From NCBI RefSeq assembly GCF_001485535.1, contig NZ_BCMZ01000003.1, positions 56,974 through 120,973 on the forward strand: 64,000 nt of DNA, written 5' to 3'. The stretch comes from Halobacterium sp. CBA1132. GTDB lineage: Archaea > Halobacteriota > Halobacteria > Halobacteriales > Halobacteriaceae. Under the pieces are notes generated by a model. The model made no database searches, was not told where the DNA came from, and was given only the letters and a program-made list of their open reading frames with translations. Shown here in pieces: positions 26,864 to 35,343 of this stretch (the stretch's first letter is position 1; each line of letters starts with the position of its first letter). The position numbers and the translations under genes are program-made.

Positions 26864-27979
26864 ATGGAATTGGCACTTGTTGGCGTCGGTCACAAGGGCA
26901 GCCGTATTGTCAACCAAATCCTCGCGATTGAGGCAAACACTAGCCGTGCGTTCTCACATGGAAATGCAGTCGTCTTTGATATTTCCCAAACTGCGCCGGA
27001 CGAACTGGACGTAATCACCGATGAGCAAATGTTTTTGATCGGGGATACGCACGATCAGGTCACCGATAATGGTGTCGACGGCGATGCTGATCTCGCCGCC
27101 GAAGTTACCCAAACCGATCGCCCTGAGATTCGCCGTGCTCTCGATTCACTTTCCGTTCACGAAGCTGATGGAATCCTCCTCGTTGCAGACCTTGGCAGCG
27201 GCACCGGCAGCGGTGCTGGGTCAGTTATTACCGCGGAACTGCAAGAAATTTACGACGAACCCGTGTATGTGCTGGGTAGTCTGCCGCCGGAAGCTGCCGG
27301 TGGACAGGCTGCGTTGAACGCTGCACGCGCCCTTCGTTCAGTTGTCTCGAGCGCAGATAGCCTGATTACTGTTGATTTCGAAACGTGGATTGGGTCCTCA
27401 TCGACCCAACACGACGATTCGACATCCCGAGATAACTCCCTCCAGACGCTCGCAACACGGGTTGTGACGCTTTTCGCAGCGGGAGAATTAGATTCGTCGA
27501 CGATTGCTGAGAACGCGGTCGACTCTAGTGATCTCATCCGAACGCTCGAACCTGGTGGTATCGCGTCTATCGGGTATGCTGCAACTGAGGTCCAACCTGA
27601 TACATCCGGCCTGCTGTCCCGATTGTTCGTCTGGTTGGGTATTCGAGACGACGAGCGTAAAACCACAACGGATGCCGCACAAGTGAAAGCGCTTGTCAGA
27701 CAGGCCGCCAACTCACAGCTGACAGTTTCGTGTGATATTGCAAGCGCCGAACGCGCATTAGTTGTTCTTTCTGGGCCATCATCGGAACTTTCACGCCGCG
27801 GCTTCGAAAGCGCGCGACACTGGCTCGAACAAGCTACTGATACAGTCGAAATCCTCGCCGGAGATGACCCTCGTGAACAGTCAAGCACGGTAGAGGTGGT
27901 TGTACTCTTCTCAAACGTGACAGCTGTCCCCAGAATCGACGCCCTCCAAGAACAAGCTGTTAACTACAAGCACCATTGA
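26864..27979 (+). CDS. cetZ: CetZ tubulin-superfamily protein 2, variant GTP loop
   Basis: A 371-residue paralog of the preceding protein (ELALVGVGHKGSRIVNQILA at the start, VVSSADSLITVDFETWIGSS in the middle, VVLSGPSSELSRRGFESARH later). The tubulin signature reads LGSGTGSGAGSV instead of GGGTGSG, so the first Gly of the loop is Ser, and the T7-like region also differs. It may bind GTP differently or work as a partner or regulator of CetZ1. It starts 3 nt after the first gene's stop. The acidic tail is missing. Confidence 0.85.
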   Translation: MELALVGVGHKGSRIVNQILAIEANTSRAFSHGNAVVFDISQTAPDELDVITDEQMFLIGDTHDQVTDNGVDGDADLAAEVTQTDRPEIRRALDSLSVHEADGILLVADLGSGTGSGAGSVITAELQEIYDEPVYVLGSLPPEAAGGQAALNAARALRSVVSSADSLITVDFETWIGSSSTQHDDSTSRDNSLQTLATRVVTLFAAGELDSSTIAENAVDSSDLIRTLEPGGIASIGYAATEVQPDTSGLLSRLFVWLGIRDDERKTTTDAAQVKALVRQAANSQLTVSCDIASAERALVVLSGPSSELSRRGFESARHWLEQATDTVEILAGDDPREQSSTVEVVVLFSNVTAVPRIDALQEQAVNYKHH

Positions 27980-27985
27980 TATTCT

Positions 27986-28005
27986 CCTCACGCTCTAGCG
28001 TGAGG
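27986..28005. terminator. Perfect 8-bp hairpin after the cetZ pair
   Basis: CCTCACGC and GCGTGAGG with a 4-base loop (TCTA) lie 6 nt beyond the cetZ2 stop. It may stop transcription or be the right-end hairpin of a lost TnpB element, since GGATTCCTCC follows rather than a T run. Confidence 0.4.
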
Positions 28006-28090
28006 ATTCCTCCATTGGGTTCGGCTGACGATCTACAGAGGCAACTTGTGGGTTCATGTACACTCCGTTGAGACGTTCGAAAGTGTGTAG

Positions 28091-28342
28091 TGTCCCCAAT
28101 TAGTCGTTGTTAACTCACTCAAATCCACGGGCCGCACCCATTGGCCTGACTTCCGTCCCACTGTGTTCTCAACAGAACGTCTCTGCCGCCATGAGACCGA
28201 CCTTCATTTCAAAACCCCACGGTATGACAATGTGCCTCAGTACCAAACCGTTCATCGTGGCCACCACATTCGGGACGCGTTTAGTCGCTACCGTACCCGT
28301 TGCTATGTCCTCATGGTACAACGGTTCAACAATGATGAGTAG
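28091..28342 (+). pseudogene. Fragment of an unidentified element-encoded protein
   Basis: An open frame without a start codon reads RTHWPDFRPTVFSTERLCRH, ETDLHFKTPRYDNVPQYQTV and FSRYRTRCYVLMVQRFN, then a stop. The segment with RPDFRxTVFxTERL also occurs, decayed, on the minus strand near 14210-14300. Two damaged copies in one window suggest a mobile element. The family was not recognised. Confidence 0.4.
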
Positions 28343-28400
28343 CGTCCTTCCCGGCGTTTCGACTGTAGGCTGGCAATTTCGTCTGTTATACGCTGAACCG

Positions 28401-28436
28401 GCGCGTATCTACGGCCTTCAGGCCGTGGATACGCGC
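28401..28436. repeat. 16-bp inverted repeat in a transposon-like region
   Basis: GCGCGTATCTACGGCC (28401-28416) pairs with GGCCGTGGATACGCGC (28421-28436) at 15 of 16 positions (the other is a G-U type pair) around TTCA. Such hairpins mark IS200/IS605-family ends, but no transposase gene is next to it. The region from 28343 to 28556 has no other recognisable content. Confidence 0.45.
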
Positions 28437-28556
28437 TGTCACTCAATGAAACATTCCACAACCAACAGCGCCGGATCTGTGTTCTTAGGCATACCCCTAC
28501 ACGCTCTCAATGACTTGGGGATTGGAGACGAGTTGGCGACGACGATTTGTTGTTGC

Positions 28557-28703
28557 TTAGGTGCGTTTTTCGCGGACACCCTCTCGGTCACGGGTCATGT
28601 CCTCACAGTTTGGACAGACACGTGGTTCGTCAACGTCGTCGGGGGTGAACACGCGAACGTATGCCTCAGTCACGTGTGTTCCACAGTTCTGGCACTCTGA
28701 CAT
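28557..28703 (-). CDS. DUF7563-type small zinc-finger protein
   Basis: A 48-residue protein: SECQNCGTHVTEAYVRVFTP, DDVDEPRVCPNCEDMTRDRE, GVREKRT. The CxxC...CxxC pairs make a zinc ribbon, and the TEAYVRVF and EPRVCPxCED motifs are those of a conserved haloarchaeal family (DUF7563-like). The function is unknown. Length and start (ATG at 28703) fit the family. Confidence 0.75.
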   Translation of the reverse strand: MSECQNCGTHVTEAYVRVFTPDDVDEPRVCPNCEDMTRDREGVREKRT

Positions 28704-28783
28704 ACGCAATACCAGTAAATCAATCCGGCATAGGCTTTCTGCTACCTAAATGGTGAGGAGGAACCTCGCAAACCACCTCGAAT

Positions 28784-28793
28784 GATTTAAAAC
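28784..28793 (+). promoter_or_regulatory. TATA-like box for the second padR gene
   Basis: GATTTAAAAC lies 25-34 nt before ATG 28818, the spacing expected for a leaderless transcript. The bases just before the start (ACTAGCCAACGAGAGTGAT) are nearly the same as those before the first padR gene. Confidence 0.55.
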
Positions 28794-28817
28794 AACAAAC
28801 TAGCCAACGAGAGTGAT

Positions 28818-29093
28818 ATGTACGACCTGATTGGCTTCCAGCGAGACATCCTCTACGTCGCTGCCGGCCGCAACGAACCGCACGGCCTCGCCATCAAAGA
28901 CGAACTTGAAGACTACTACGAATCAGAGGTTAATCACGGTCGCCTCTACCCCAACCTCAACGAACTCGTTGACGAGGGTCTGCTTGAGAAAGGGCAGAAA
29001 GACGACCGAACAAACAGCTACACGATGACCAAGCGAGGCGAACGCGAGATTGAAGCCCGTGAGGAGTGGAAAGCCCAGTATCTCGATAGTTAA
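28818..29093 (+). CDS. PadR-family transcriptional regulator, paralog 2
   Basis: A 91-residue single-domain PadR protein (DLIGFQRDILYVAAGRNEPH, GLAIKDELEDYYESEVNHGR, LYPNLNELVDEGLLEKGQ, TKRGEREIEAREEW). It is about 75% identical to the one at 10769-11044 and shares its immediate upstream sequence, so the pair arose by duplication. It lies between transposon remnants, and no obvious target gene is adjacent. It is complete. Confidence 0.85.
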   Translation: MYDLIGFQRDILYVAAGRNEPHGLAIKDELEDYYESEVNHGRLYPNLNELVDEGLLEKGQKDDRTNSYTMTKRGEREIEAREEWKAQYLDS

Positions 29094-29167
29094 CGTAAGG
29101 AGTAGTATGGGCTTAGCCACACGACATCAGAGCAAGAGGCTCTTGACATCTGCTCTAGCGTAAATCG

Positions 29168-29195
29168 CCTCGGGGTCAAGCCCCGAGGCTTTCGC
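29168..29195 (-). ncRNA. Predicted omega RNA 3' hairpin, element 2
   Basis: On the minus strand, GCCTCGGGG and CCCCGAGGC form a 9-bp stem just after tnpB and just before the element's right end. The guide would be the adjoining host sequence starting GCTAGAGCAG. The role is inferred from TnpB biology. Confidence 0.5.
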
Positions 29196-29208
29196 GTGGA
29201 TTCCCGTT

Positions 29209-30426
29209 CTATGCCTCAACCGAGGCAGGGGGGACGTACTCCCCACTCACATTCAACGTCCCGCGATTCAAGCGCACATCTACGGGTGCGCCTCCGTCGC
29301 CTGCATTTTGCCTGCGACGGAGATACTGCAAACCGATGTTTTTCGCCGCGTTGTAGTCGGCGTGGTTCTCGTACCTGCACTGCTGACACTCGAACGCCTC
29401 GCCGTGGCGGTTGTCGTCGTGGGTAAATCCACACGTTGAACACCGCTTCGACGTGTTCCGAGGGTCAACCTGCACGGCTTCAACACCGTGCTCTTCGGCC
29501 TTGTACTCGACATATTCGTAGAGGCGTCGGAATGCCCACACGTGTTGCCACGTCGCCTCGGGAATATTCTCCCAAATGCGGGTCAAGTCCTCGAACACGA
29601 TATGCGAACAGTCGTTCTCGACGGCCTCTTCGATAAGCTCGTTCGCCACCGTGTGCAAGTGTATCTCGAATCGTCCAGACTCTTTCCGTCCAACTGATTC
29701 GATGTTCTCGTGGGCGTGGCGAGAGCCACACTGCTGAAGCGACGCACGGCGATTCTCGTACTCTCGACGCCAGTGGTTGAACTCGTCTGCCGACCAGAAT
29801 CGCCCCGTCGAAGCGACTGCGAGGTTGTTGACGCCCAAATCCACACCAAGGACTGTGCTGTGCTTGGCCTCGGATTCAGGCGATTCCTCGTCCGCTTCGA
29901 CCTTCCGCATCGAAGCGTGGAGATACCAGTCACCGTCGCGGTACTGCAAGTGCCCCATCCTGAACTCGAAGTCCTCGTCGGAGACGTACTTGGTCGGTGG
30001 CGTCTCCGAGTCGTCGGGAAGGATGTACTCGCACTGGATGCGCCCATCTACGGTCGAAAGGGATACGTGGTCGCGGTGGAACGTCGCACTCCGCTTGTCG
30101 TACACCGCGCTGTCTGCTGAGAAGTGCGGTTGCGACGTGTTCTCACCGCGTTTGAGCCGTTCGACGCCGCTTTTGACGGCTTCGACCGCCGTGCGAATCC
30201 CCTTCTGGACGAGGTTGGCGGTGAGGTCGGTTTCATCGCGGAGTTGGTCGTAGAGGGCGTGTTCGGCTTTCGCTTTGGAAGTAACGTGGTAGCCGTCGTC
30301 GCCGTGCCAGCACCAGTCGCTTGCGGTGTTGGCGCAGTGGTTGAACTGCTCGACAGTCTCACGGAGGAGCGGGTCGGCTCCTTCGGGGGTGTCGAGTTTG
30401 ATGACGGCGGTACGACGGTACTCCAC
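29209..30426 (-). CDS. tnpB: TnpB, RNA-guided nuclease of element 2
   Basis: A 405-residue TnpB of a different branch from the other two (start RTAVIKLDTPEGADPLLRET). RuvC Asp is in TVLGVDLGVNNLAVAS, Glu in SHIVFEDLTRIWENIP and Asp in NHADYNAAKNIGLQ. The zinc ribbon has CSTCG and CQQCR pairs. All catalytic residues are there and the frame is intact, so it may be active. The neighbours are a PadR gene and other transposon debris. Confidence 0.92.
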   Translation of the reverse strand: MEYRRTAVIKLDTPEGADPLLRETVEQFNHCANTASDWCWHGDDGYHVTSKAKAEHALYDQLRDETDLTANLVQKGIRTAVEAVKSGVERLKRGENTSQPHFSADSAVYDKRSATFHRDHVSLSTVDGRIQCEYILPDDSETPPTKYVSDEDFEFRMGHLQYRDGDWYLHASMRKVEADEESPESEAKHSTVLGVDLGVNNLAVASTGRFWSADEFNHWRREYENRRASLQQCGSRHAHENIESVGRKESGRFEIHLHTVANELIEEAVENDCSHIVFEDLTRIWENIPEATWQHVWAFRRLYEYVEYKAEEHGVEAVQVDPRNTSKRCSTCGFTHDDNRHGEAFECQQCRYENHADYNAAKNIGLQYLRRRQNAGDGGAPVDVRLNRGTLNVSGEYVPPASVEA

Positions 30427-30480
30427 TGTGTTTCACATATATGGCCAGTGTTACTTATACACTTAGGAGTCGGCCTGCCA

Positions 30481-30843
30481 TCGTAGCGTGGCTTGTATCA
30501 TCGGTTGTCGGCTTCCTCCCCGACCTCAAGGGTCGGGGCATCCGCCTTGTACCGCCTGTGAATGCGGCGGAATCCCGAGTGAGGGGGCGTTTCAGTTTGC
30601 AACCGCGGAGGCCACCACATCACGAGAAGCCGTCTAACCCAGCCGTCGTGGTCAGTGGCTGACTGGCAGTACCAAACTGCCGGTACCCCTATGCTCCATC
30701 GTGTTTGGACGTCCCGTGTTGCTTTTGCCACGAACCGCTCATTAGATTAGCGTGTGTCCACGGCGTGGCCGTGAGTTCTCCAGAGATCTGCATCGCCTCC
30801 ACGAACTCCGTATCTGCACATGGTCCTTCCCCCGCATGATTTG
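30481..30843. other. TnpB-element end remnant and unassigned DNA
   Basis: Near 30516-30535, CCCCGACC-TCAAG-GGTCGGGG forms an 8-bp hairpin followed by GGCATCCGCC and GCGGCGGAATCC, resembling the right end of yet another TnpB-type element. The rest has no gene that I can support. Confidence 0.45.
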
Positions 30844-30939
30844 CTAAGAGAGGACTGCTAGTATTCCGAGACCCGCAAGTACCGCACTTCCGAGGAGACC
30901 TATTATAAAAAGGGTAGGGTATAGAGGGTGGCTAGTCAT
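30844..30939 (-). CDS. Possible 31-residue single-span membrane peptide
   Basis: An ATG at 30939 opens MTSHPLYPTLFIIGLLGSAV, then LAGLGILAVLS and TAG. The hydrophobic span of more than 20 residues, with GxxG-type spacing, is unlikely to arise by chance in this base composition. No Shine-Dalgarno-like site was identified, and small hydrophobic ORFs are often false. No family was recognised. Confidence 0.35.
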   Translation of the reverse strand: MTSHPLYPTLFIIGLLGSAVLAGLGILAVLS

Positions 30940-31661
30940 TACTCATTACGCTACTGTGAGTCTGCTTTGATTCTTGTCGTCCGCGCTCTGCCCCAGACGT
31001 TGTCATTCTCTACCATTTTGAGGAGGAGTACATTAAGTATTCCCTGCGTGATTCTCGCGTATGCTGTCTTGAGATCCGCACCAGCGTGACCGCCGGATTC
31101 TCCCGTGGGACTCCTAATCGGTCGACGACTCGACAGGGACGAACCCACCTAGCCGGTGTGTCCAGAAGCCTCCACGCCCGCGATTCCAGAACGAGTATCA
31201 CGAGTATCCAGCGCGGGTAGCCGGTACGTTTACAATCGCCCGCATCACAGATTCAGATGTCGCTGGCCGATGGAAGCAGTATTGTCGTTGAGGGCGGCAA
31301 TCATTACGGCTGACATACCGTGGCCAGCGGCTCGCGGCGTTTCGCCACTCCCGCCTGTGGAAGTCGATACGACTATACTCTCGCACAAGCGTAGTCTCGG
31401 GCTGCTGGGAGACAGTGCTCGTGTCCACCGGCATCCAGGAACTGCCGGAACACCCACGTGTGTGCCAGCAGCTCCCCGTCTCCCGGCACTCACCCCATCC
31501 TGTGGACAGTCCGCAGACTGTCCACCCTCAAGGCTCAAACCTTAGAACGAGCACAAGAGAACAAGTAGCGAGAGAAAGGTCACCCGTAGAGAAATATTGG
31601 TAAATCTTAGTTGGAGGTCCAACGCCAACCGCCTCGAGAGAAAGAGGACGGTTCACTCCCT
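30940..31661. other. Gene-free stretch left of the origin repeats
   Basis: No convincing gene. Around 31390-31440 is the second copy of the diverged repeat seen near 2873-2932 (CAGTGCTCGTGT, CACCGGCATCC). The overlapping open frames here look like random GC-rich translation. Confidence 0.4.
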
Positions 31662-32160
31662 CCCCCCACCATCGATGTGTAAAGCTCTGCGGAAGAGGGA
31701 GGGGCAGAACTAGAGAACAATCGCAACAGGAAGAATCAGCGTCTATACACCGGAGCGGTTCTCAAACGTCTTAACCAGATCTCAACTCAAGACAGGCTAT
31801 TGTCTGACAAAGTTTTATGTGTCTTCCATAATAACCATAACCGTAATAGACCTAATTACGAGGGAAGGAGAAGTTCTCTTCGACAAACCGAGTGATCGGA
31901 TTAGCTGTTTCCAAAGGTGCTGTTCTCCGCGAAAACGTCTCTTTAACCTGTTCTACTACCAATATACACTCGGAGTCGTGCTTTTTCTTGTGGGCCTACG
32001 GCTCTCGTTTACACTTCGATGACGGGGGGAGAGGGTTCCACACTTGAGTTATTACAAAGGTACGCTTCTACACCGAATCGACACCTGATTCGTTACCGAC
32101 CTATTCAGCTCAAGATCCACCCCTGACTGGACCTTCGTTTACACATCGAAGACGGGGGGT
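31662..32160. other. Replication origin candidate: three ORB repeats around an AT-rich core
   Basis: Three origin recognition box-like repeats (TTTACACWTCGA followed by G-rich ACGGGGGG) lie at 31662-31683 (minus orientation), 32007-32031 (plus) and 32137-32160 (plus). The first two face each other across about 320 bases that include an AT-rich part (31790-31860, ATAATAACCATAACCGTAA). Inverted ORBs around an unwinding region, directly beside orc1, are the usual haloarchaeal origin layout. A 67-residue open frame inside (31819-32022) is probably not a gene. Confidence 0.7.
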
Positions 32161-32195
32161 GTGTTTCAAGAGAATCCTCTAAAAATGTCATCTTA

Positions 32196-33653
32196 CTAGT
32201 TGTGGAACTCCCTTAGCTGGGCATTGACCACTGACTGAAGGATGTCTTTTTGATCGGCTACCGCTTCCAAACGAGTGTCGTCAACGATCCGATTCATCAT
32301 CGCTTCCGGATTACCCGTGAACGTGAATTCCATATACATTCCTCCACCGCGCCCTCGACTTTTTCGAGCCGTCGAGATGAGACCATATGTAGAGAGTTCT
32401 TTGACATATTTGACGTAGGTTTCCCGTGTCATCTGGTCAGCATCAATTTCGTCGGTAACCCATTGATAGACCTTGAAGCCGACTGGACTCGGCACCGAAC
32501 TTCCGGTCCAATTGGAGAAGTTGGCGACGCAGGCGGTTGCGTACAGAGAAATCTTTTTCTGGGTTGTCAGCCCCTCTATCAACTTCAGTGAGCGGTCCTT
32601 GTCGATCTCTTGTTGGGACTCACGGACGTGCTCTTCGCCGACTTTTTCGTCATCACGTTCGTCCGCGAGATCACCGGCACCACGGAATAGGTCGATTGCC
32701 TTTCGTGCGTCTCCGTGGCTTTGAGCTGCGAATGCCGAGACAAGTGGTAGTACGTCGTCAGTCAAGGCATCGGATCGAAAGGCATCGCGACGATTTTCGA
32801 GTATCTGCCGAAGCTGGTTCGCGTCATAATCCGGGAAGTAGACGTCCCGAGGATTGAATGAACTCTCGGCACGACCATCGATATCTTCCATAAATTTGGG
32901 GTCGTTCGTTAGTGCCGCAACCGATACTTGACCCTCGATCTCGTTCGTATTACTTGCTCGCGACAGCTGATAGAGCAACTTCGAGTAGGCGGGCTCGTCG
33001 TTTGTTCGTCGACCGACCAGAAGGTCGATCTCGTCCAAGATGAAAATAACTGAGTCGTAGTGCTCGTTGATGAGTTCGTACAAACGTCGATACTTGCGCT
33101 TTGTCGACACGCCGGTTTCTGGCACTCCGACCTCTTCGTCAACGTCGTTTGCGACAGTTTGCACGAGGTCAAAGACGGCTTGATCGAGGGTATTGATCGG
33201 CTGGCAGTTAACATCGACAACGCCGAAACGTTCGCCCTGGGATTGGCAGAGATCGACGATCTGTTGTGTGACTGCTCCGATGATGAGTGATTTCCCTGTC
33301 CCGGCAGGACCGTAGAGCAGCATATTCGGGGGCCGATTTCCTTGGAGTGTGGGTTTTAGATACGAGACGACAGCTTCGAGTTGGTCATCACGGCCGACGA
33401 TTCGCTTCTCGTCAATAATCGTATCCGGCTCGACGAGGTCTCGGTTGACAAAAACCGATGTTTCCCCTTCGTCGTCCAGCATATCTCGAATCGACCGCTG
33501 AGTACTGCCTTCAGATACTCCTCGGTCTTGCTCGGACACCGCGTCCCCGGCGCCATTTTCTCCACCGGCATCTACGTGTTCTGCGTCAGTCCTAGACTGA
33601 GATCTTTCTTCGAGGGGAGATTGGTCCGCTCCCTCTTGATCACTACCGGCCAT
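32196..33653 (-). CDS. orc1: Orc1/Cdc6 replication initiator
   Basis: A 485-residue initiator. After an acidic, low-complexity N-terminus come the AAA+ domain with Walker A (LLYGPAGTGKSLIIGAV), Walker B (SVIFILDEIDLLVGRR), sensor 1 (VSVAALTNDPKFMED) and arginine-rich sensor 2 (HGDARKAIDLFRGAGDLA), and a C-terminal winged helix (QWVTDEIDADQMTRETY). The ATG at 33653 (AGSDQEGADQ) is a better start than 33689. It should bind the ORB repeats on both sides and load the helicase. The length, longer than the usual 400-430, is due to the N-terminal extension. Confidence 0.9.
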   Translation of the reverse strand: MAGSDQEGADQSPLEERSQSRTDAEHVDAGGENGAGDAVSEQDRGVSEGSTQRSIRDMLDDEGETSVFVNRDLVEPDTIIDEKRIVGRDDQLEAVVSYLKPTLQGNRPPNMLLYGPAGTGKSLIIGAVTQQIVDLCQSQGERFGVVDVNCQPINTLDQAVFDLVQTVANDVDEEVGVPETGVSTKRKYRRLYELINEHYDSVIFILDEIDLLVGRRTNDEPAYSKLLYQLSRASNTNEIEGQVSVAALTNDPKFMEDIDGRAESSFNPRDVYFPDYDANQLRQILENRRDAFRSDALTDDVLPLVSAFAAQSHGDARKAIDLFRGAGDLADERDDEKVGEEHVRESQQEIDKDRSLKLIEGLTTQKKISLYATACVANFSNWTGSSVPSPVGFKVYQWVTDEIDADQMTRETYVKYVKELSTYGLISTARKSRGRGGGMYMEFTFTGNPEAMMNRIVDDTRLEAVADQKDILQSVVNAQLREFHN

Positions 33654-33793
33654 ACGCTTGCTGTACACCGTGGCGTTAAAAAGATTCACCTCCTTCGATG
33701 TTTATCTATTCGCTTTGGTCGATCTACTCACCGTATTCGCCTGATTTATGACTTCGCTGTTGGCACCAACACCGAAGTATATTCACCGGAAGT

Positions 33794-33960
33794 CCCCCCC
33801 GTCATCGATGTGTAACAAGAATTTCCACGCCTCCCCCTGATTTTACCATCTGGTGATTGACACAGTCAATTTTCCTCTCCCCCTTGTCGAAGTGTAAGCG
33901 GTACGGACGACACCCCGACATCGAAGTGTAATAAGAGGTCCCCCGCCATCGATGTGAAAA
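33794..33960. other. Cluster of four ORB-like repeats upstream of orc1
   Basis: Four copies in the same (minus) orientation: 33794-33815, 33875-33899, 33911-33932 and 33939-33960. Each has C-rich bases, then TCGAWGTGTAA or a close form (the last reads ATCGATGTGAAAA). A fifth copy in the opposite orientation is at 35344, beyond a TnpB element. Together they would form an origin with facing ORBs upstream of the initiator gene. Confidence 0.75.
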
Positions 33961-33985
33961 CGTCCTTCGGCTTCTACGCTTTACA

Positions 33986-35331
33986 AGCGGTATAGGAGAA
34001 TTCCCCAGGGCTTGACCCCGGTGTTGAATCCGATAGGCAGGGGTACAAACCATTAAGTGACAATACATCGTTAATCAAGAGACAGCGATGGAGTACAGTC
34101 ACCGCTACCCCGCGTACCCAACACAAGAGGGAGCGGTTGAGCTGGAACATCACATCGACATTCATCGCCAAGCGTACAACTACACGTTGTACGAGTACGA
34201 GAACGTGGACGCCGACGACATCGGCTCCGCGTACAAACACCACTCCCGACTTCCCGGCTGGAAAGACGAGTTCCCCGTTTTCTCCGAGGTGAACTCGAAA
34301 GCACTCCAGCGAACCGTTACACGGTTCTACCAGAACCTCGACAGCCTCTCCGAGCAGAAACAAACCGGGCGCACGGTCGGGAAACTCACGTGGAAGTCGC
34401 CGAGGGAGTTCCAGAGTATGACCTACTCGCAGTCCGGCTTCGAACTCAAAAACACGAGTGGCCGACACGCGACACTCTGGCTCTCCAAAATCGGCGACAT
34501 CAACATCCGCTACCACCGCGAAATCCCTGACGAAGCAGACATCAAAGAAGTCACCGTCAAGAAAGAGACGACTGGCGAGTGGTTCGTCTCCTTCGGTCTG
34601 GAAACCGACGACGCCGACTTGCCGGATAAACCCGTGCTGGACAAGTTGGATTCCACCAATAGCGTGGGTATCGACCTTGGTATCCTCAACTACATTCACA
34701 CGTCGGACGGTAAGACAGTGGATTGGCTCGACCTCGAAGACGAATACGAGCGACTCCGCCGCGAGCAACGCAAGCTCTCACGGAAGCAGAACGAGTCGAA
34801 CACCTACGAGAAACAACGCCGGGAAGTGGCGAAGGTCAAGCGTCACATCAAGCGGAAGGTGCTGGATTACCAGCATAAGATAACGACGTGGCTCGTTAAA
34901 GAGTACGACGCCGTATTCGTTGAGGACTTGGACGTGAAGGGGATGCTGGAAGACTCGCACAACGCTCGGAGCAAGCAGGATGCGGCGTGGCGACAGTTCA
35001 TTACTCTGCCCAAATACAAGGCCGACCTGTACGGTTCCCACGTCGTGCAGGTCGAAGCACAAGGGACGACGAAAGAGTGCGCATCATGCGGTGTAGAGAC
35101 GGCGAAGCCGATTTGGGTCAGGGAACACTCGTGCCCGGCGTGTGGGTTTGAGTGTGACCGTGACGCGAATGCGGCGATGAACGTGTTACAACGCGGTTTT
35201 GCTGAGTTAGGGCTGGGATGGCCCGAAGACACGCCTGTGGAGACTGCGCTCCCTACGGACACCACCTCGGTGTCTGCAAAGCGCGTCATCGAAGCAGGAA
35301 GCCTCGGGGCTTGACCCCGAGGCGGTTCACC
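33986..35331 (+). mobile_element. TnpB-only IS element 3, inserted among the ORB repeats
   Basis: The left end is set after TTTAC (33981-33985) and the right end after TTCAC (35327-35331). The element carries tnpB and the right-end hairpin GCCTCGGGG-CTTGA-CCCCGAGGC (35301-35323) but no tnpA. It separates four ORBs on the left from one facing ORB on the right, so it sits where the unwinding region of that origin would be. Exact boundaries are inferred. Confidence 0.7.
34088..35314 (+). CDS. tnpB: TnpB, RNA-guided nuclease of element 3
   Basis: A 408-residue TnpB related to the one at 12390-13613 (shared YSQSGFELKNTSGR, VGIDLGILNYIHTSDG, KECASCGVETAKPIWVREHS). RuvC residues are Asp in SVGIDLGILNY, Glu in AVFVEDLDVKGM and Asp in FECDRDANAAMNVL, with CASC and CPAC zinc pairs. 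It is intact. No small accessory ORF precedes it, unlike element 1. The tnpB stop lies inside the right-end hairpin, so the omega RNA overlaps the coding end. Confidence 0.92.
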   Translation: MEYSHRYPAYPTQEGAVELEHHIDIHRQAYNYTLYEYENVDADDIGSAYKHHSRLPGWKDEFPVFSEVNSKALQRTVTRFYQNLDSLSEQKQTGRTVGKLTWKSPREFQSMTYSQSGFELKNTSGRHATLWLSKIGDINIRYHREIPDEADIKEVTVKKETTGEWFVSFGLETDDADLPDKPVLDKLDSTNSVGIDLGILNYIHTSDGKTVDWLDLEDEYERLRREQRKLSRKQNESNTYEKQRREVAKVKRHIKRKVLDYQHKITTWLVKEYDAVFVEDLDVKGMLEDSHNARSKQDAAWRQFITLPKYKADLYGSHVVQVEAQGTTKECASCGVETAKPIWVREHSCPACGFECDRDANAAMNVLQRGFAELGLGWPEDTPVETALPTDTTSVSAKRVIEAGSLGA

Positions 35332-35343
35332 GGCCAAGTACTA

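Larger units (their letters stand above)
29160..30480 (-). mobile_element. TnpB-only IS element 2
   Basis: Read on the minus strand, it carries tnpB (30426-29209), then the perfect hairpin GCCTCGGGG-CTTGA-CCCCGAGGC, then a terminal ATTTAC (29160-29165 in plus coordinates), comparable to the TTCAC ends of the other two elements. No tnpA is present. The left end near 30480 is an estimate. Confidence 0.65.

Noticed and set aside
28107..28700. 197-residue plus-strand open frame
   Set aside because: It runs through a hairpin and antisense to the DUF7563-type zinc-finger gene. Its composition is not haloarchaeal; the other frame (28091-28342) is the protein-like one.
31156..31545. Overlapping frames on both strands left of the origin
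   Set aside because: None has family features, and all frames are open because of GC bias.
31819..32022. 67-residue open frame inside the origin candidate
   Set aside because: It lies across the AT-rich core and reaches an ORB. Its basic, hydrophobic composition fits random AT-rich DNA.
33028..33290. Additional frames antisense to orc1
   Set aside because: They are shadows of the AAA+ coding region.
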